A DNA stretch of 64,000 nt from positions 223,132 to 287,131 of the forward strand of contig CACYLU010000002.1 in assembly GCA_902775375.1 (NCBI GenBank), read 5' to 3'. This stretch comes from an uncultured Bacteroidales bacterium (GTDB taxonomy: Bacteria; Bacteroidota; Bacteroidia; Bacteroidales; Bacteroidaceae). The translations under genes were made by a program, and so were the position numbers. Of the stretch, positions 61,647 through 64,000 are shown one piece after another (within the stretch, counting starts at the first letter, position 1; the number at the start of each line of letters is the position of its first letter). The notes beneath the pieces were generated by a model that worked only from the letters and a program-made list of their open reading frames with translations, made no database searches and was not told the DNA's origin.

Positions 61647-62828
61647 ATGAAACGATACATAACAACACTGGCAATATGCTTGTTAGTTTTAGTTGTTAAA
61701 GCCCAAGACACCTACACTGTCATTGTTTCCTGCGATGGATTTCGTTGGGATTTTCCCATCTTATATGATACCCCAACGATTGACAAAATGGCTAAGGAAG
61801 GTATTCAATCTGATATGCAACCATCTTATCCTGCGTCAACTTTTCCCAACCACTATGCGATAGCTACTGGACTCTACCCAGACCATCATGGTATAGTTAA
61901 TAATTCGTTTTGGGATTCTGACTTGCAACTGCTCTATGCCACAGGAAGCAAGGAAACAGGCAAAGACCCTCGCTTCTTTGGAGGTGAACCTATATGGCGA
62001 ACGGCTGAACGACAAGGTGTAAAATCTGCTACTATTTATTGGGTGGGAAGTGACCTAAACGACGAGAATGGTCACGCCTCATACTGGTATGATTACGGCA
62101 AACCGTTGATATCTTATGAAGAGCGCGTTGAAAAGGCTTTGGAATACTTACAACTTCCTGAGGCTGAACGTCCACATTTCATCATGGTTTATTTTGATGA
62201 GCCTGATCGCACGGAACACACCTATGGACCTAACAGCGAAGAAACACGCATGGCTGTCAAGAAGGCAGATGACGCAGTTGGACAATTGCTTGATGGTATA
62301 CACAAACTACCCATAGCTGACAAAGTTAATTTCATTGTGGTAGCTGATCACGGAATGGCTTTGGAAGATCCAAGTAGGGTTATTAATCCTGATGACTATC
62401 TGAAAACGGAATGGTATGAGAAAATGGTTATTGGCATTCCTACCTCAATCTTTACCAAACCTGCTTATCGTGAAACAATCTATAATACACTGAAGGGACT
62501 ACCCCATTTGTCGGTATGGAAGAAAGAAGAGATTCCTGCTCATTTACATTATGGTACAAGTAATCGTATTGGGGACATTTTAGTGGCTCCAGACATGGGA
62601 TGGGAGTTCAGGAACACTCCCCGTGGAGGGCTAGGAGCACACGGATATGATCCAACAAGCCCTTATATGCATGCTATCTTCCGTGCCGTAGGTCCTGCTT
62701 TCAAGCAAGGATACATAGCCCGCCAATTTGAGAATGTTGATATTTATCCGCTTATCTGCCACTTGTTAGGTATTGAGCCTGCACCTTGTGACGGACAATT
62801 GGACAGAATTAAACATATATTAAAGTAA
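61647..62828 (+). CDS. Exported nucleotide pyrophosphatase/phosphodiesterase
   Basis: A 393-residue alkaline-phosphatase-superfamily enzyme of the NPP group with a signal peptide (ending VVKAQ). Metal and nucleophile residues are visible: VIVSCDGFRWDF (Asp), ASTFPNHYAIATG with Thr65 as nucleophile, YFDEPDRTEHTYGP, VVADHGMAL and LGAHGYDP. It would hydrolyse nucleotide or phosphodiester substrates in the periplasm or outside. Confidence 0.92.
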   Translation: MKRYITTLAICLLVLVVKAQDTYTVIVSCDGFRWDFPILYDTPTIDKMAKEGIQSDMQPSYPASTFPNHYAIATGLYPDHHGIVNNSFWDSDLQLLYATGSKETGKDPRFFGGEPIWRTAERQGVKSATIYWVGSDLNDENGHASYWYDYGKPLISYEERVEKALEYLQLPEAERPHFIMVYFDEPDRTEHTYGPNSEETRMAVKKADDAVGQLLDGIHKLPIADKVNFIVVADHGMALEDPSRVINPDDYLKTEWYEKMVIGIPTSIFTKPAYRETIYNTLKGLPHLSVWKKEEIPAHLHYGTSNRIGDILVAPDMGWEFRNTPRGGLGAHGYDPTSPYMHAIFRAVGPAFKQGYIARQFENVDIYPLICHLLGIEPAPCDGQLDRIKHILK

Positions 62829-62862
62829 CAAAGATTTATTAACCTATTTATTATTTTGTATT

Positions 62863-63351
62863 ATGGCAAATAGAAGAGACTTTTTAAAGGGAGCATCTTT
62901 GTTAACCTTAGGTGCTTTGTTTAGCAACTGTGCAAAGGCAGAAGCAGCTCCAAAAGGTGGAGGTCCTCTGGGCTTGCAGATTTATTCACTTGGTCCAGAA
63001 TTGTCAGCTAACGGTGTAGCTGAAGGTTTAAAACGAATCAAGGAAAGTGGCTATAGCTATATTGAGCTGGCTGGCTATCGCGACGGTAAAATTGGTCAGG
63101 TAGAAATGGCTGAGTTTAAGAAGATGGCTGATGATGCAGGTATTGAGATTATAAGCTCACACCTCAACCCACCTGTACGTGATTATTCTAAGGACAATTT
63201 TGAAGAGATCAAAGACTTCTGGAAGAAGGCTACCGACGACCACAAGGTACTGGGTTTACAGTATATGGTACAGCCTGGTCTACCGAACTGCAAAAGTGCT
63301 GAAGATGCTCAGTTCGTTGGTGAAGAATTCATGTGGAAGTGTTTTGGATAA
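62863..63351 (+). pseudogene. Truncated sugar phosphate isomerase/epimerase-like gene
   Basis: A 162-residue fragment of a Tat-exported xylose-isomerase-like TIM barrel protein (RRDFLKGASLLTLG signal). GLQIYSLGPEL, YIELAGYRDG, SSHLNPPVRD and YMVQP are normal family segments. The match stops after AEDAQFVGEEF, about halfway through the usual length of roughly 290-310 residues; the last residues MWKCFG and the stop are foreign. The second half is not found downstream, so the gene was cut by an insertion or a deletion whose right side is a KilA-N region. Confidence 0.8.
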
Positions 63352-63875
63352 TCGCAAGCTGTTGTAAATCAGCGCATAACAAGAAGTACCCAAAATTAAA
63401 CGGTACAAAAAAGTGCAATAGCGAAAAATGGGAAATCTAAGAGTTTTGTAGAGCAAAACCAGCCTTTAAAGGTGTGCAATATTTAACATTTTATTAAGAT
63501 TATTTAACCTTTAATTCTGAAGCCATTTTGCCGTTTGCTAAGTCTGGCTGACAACAGTTGCTCATTTTAGGGCTTTGCAGATAGCACGAAAATCAACGAA
63601 AAATAAGGTTCTTGTACCACAGTTGTATCTCGGATGCTCTAAGTATCTGGGATTCAACGATGATTAATAATTCAAAGTCAACTATGGACAGCATTTCTGA
63701 CTGTCAATCGTACCTATGTTTATGTGTCGCCAGACAGGAAATCTTTGGTACAAAGTGAATCAAAAAGGTAGGGAAAAAAAGTTGTAAGTGACGTTTTGAT
63801 GCCAAAATGCGGTAAAAAACGCCTTCTTCACCTTATTTAATATGGCAAGTTATCTGTAATTGGTGGAAAAGTTGT
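63352..63875 (+). other. Gene-free stretch, probable left part of an inserted element
   Basis: About 520 bases with no convincing gene, AT-rich, containing short inverted pairs such as GACAG / CTGTC near 63690-63710. It begins at the break in the isomerase gene and leads to the KilA-N gene. I see no complete transposase, no clear terminal repeats and no tRNA. Confidence 0.5.
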
Positions 63876-63893
63876 AACTTTGCATGCAAAGTT
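63876..63893. promoter_or_regulatory. Perfect palindrome over the promoter of the KilA-N gene
   Basis: AACTTTGCATGCAAAGTT, 18 bp and perfectly symmetric, overlaps a TAACTTTG box (63875-63882). It ends 18 bases before the ATG at 63912. Position and symmetry fit an operator for autoregulation. Confidence 0.65.
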
Positions 63894-63911
63894 TGTAAAA
63901 AAGCAGACAAT

Positions 63912-64000
63912 ATGGCAAAGATAACAGTACAGAACACGCAGATAACGGTCATAAAGCAGAACGAAGATGACTATATCAGCCTGACAGATATGTTGAAGGC
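63912..64000 (+). CDS. KilA-N domain protein (3' end outside window)
   Basis: Only about 29 codons are present. The first residues, ITVQNTQITVIKQNEDDYIS followed by LTDM, match the start of the KilA-N DNA-binding domain seen in phage and mobile-island proteins of Bacteroidota. The ATG is the first in frame and follows a promoter box at a sensible distance. It suggests that the right edge of the window lies in a prophage-like or integrated element. Confidence 0.7.
   Translation, partial: MAKITVQNTQITVIKQNEDDYISLTDMLK

Overview
The window looks like a chromosomal segment of a Bacteroidota species, most likely a Prevotella-type member of Bacteroidales. The evidence is the repeated use of the Bacteroidota promoter pattern (TTTG, about 20 bases, TAnnTTTG), weak Shine-Dalgarno sites, and family content typical of the group: TonB receptors, a TamA-like lipoprotein, DUF4296, DUF4251, an EFR1-type ferredoxin, SDR-type D-mannonate oxidoreductase and a PduO-type adenosyltransferase. 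Genus is an inference.

Layout. 1-24 kb is mostly housekeeping: a cut-off sugar nucleotidyltransferase, a SIMPL protein, an EFR1 flavodoxin-ferredoxin, a hexuronate-type MFS transporter, TamL, a SpoU methyltransferase, DUF4296-lspA, a DksA-like protein, ileS, DUF1015-umuD-umuC, an SGNH esterase, two tandem glutathione peroxidases, clpB behind a candidate sigma-54 promoter, a Tat-exported Fe-S aldo/keto reductase and an alpha/beta esterase. A tRNA-Gly(CCC) and an exported metallo-hydrolase follow.

26.7-50.2 kb is a nearly complete anaerobic cobalamin region in four transcription units: (i) cobQ-cobD-cbiB on the minus strand; (ii) a cobalamin riboswitch followed by a plus-strand operon of two TonB receptor/exported CbiK pairs, four corrin-ring genes carrying seven or more activities as fusions (CbiH-CbiC, CbiE-CbiT, CbiG-CbiF, CbiJ-CbiD), and a BtuF-like binding protein with a BtuC-like permease; (iii) cbiA-pduO on the minus strand; (iv) cobU-cobT-cobS-cobC on the plus strand. 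The C20 methyltransferase CbiL and the ABC ATPase BtuD are not in the window. Together these genes would take up corrinoids or tetrapyrroles, build the corrin ring, adenosylate it and attach the lower loop.

52.9-60.7 kb is a minus-strand hexuronate operon (kdgK, a GH2 glycosidase, SDR oxidoreductase, uxuA, kdgA, uxaC, DUF4251): glucuronate to fructuronate, mannonate, KDG, KDPG, then pyruvate plus glyceraldehyde-3-phosphate. The matching ExuT-like transporter sits about 50 kb away at 2.5 kb. The window ends with exported hydrolases, a sugar isomerase gene broken off at about half length, and the start of a KilA-N gene that probably belongs to a mobile island.

The most unusual content is non-coding. 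Two copies of a composite intergenic element (25530-26088 and about 52119-52715) share architecture rather than arm sequence: perfect 25-26 bp inverted arms made of tandem short repeats, an AT-only perfect palindrome (24 or 52 bp) at conserved distances between the arms, then a conserved CCGCTAAA block and a canonical outward promoter. In addition, two adjacent minus-strand genes are each followed by a strong hairpin and then a second copy of their own 3' coding tail, and an inverted pair of REP-like hairpins lies downstream of clpB.
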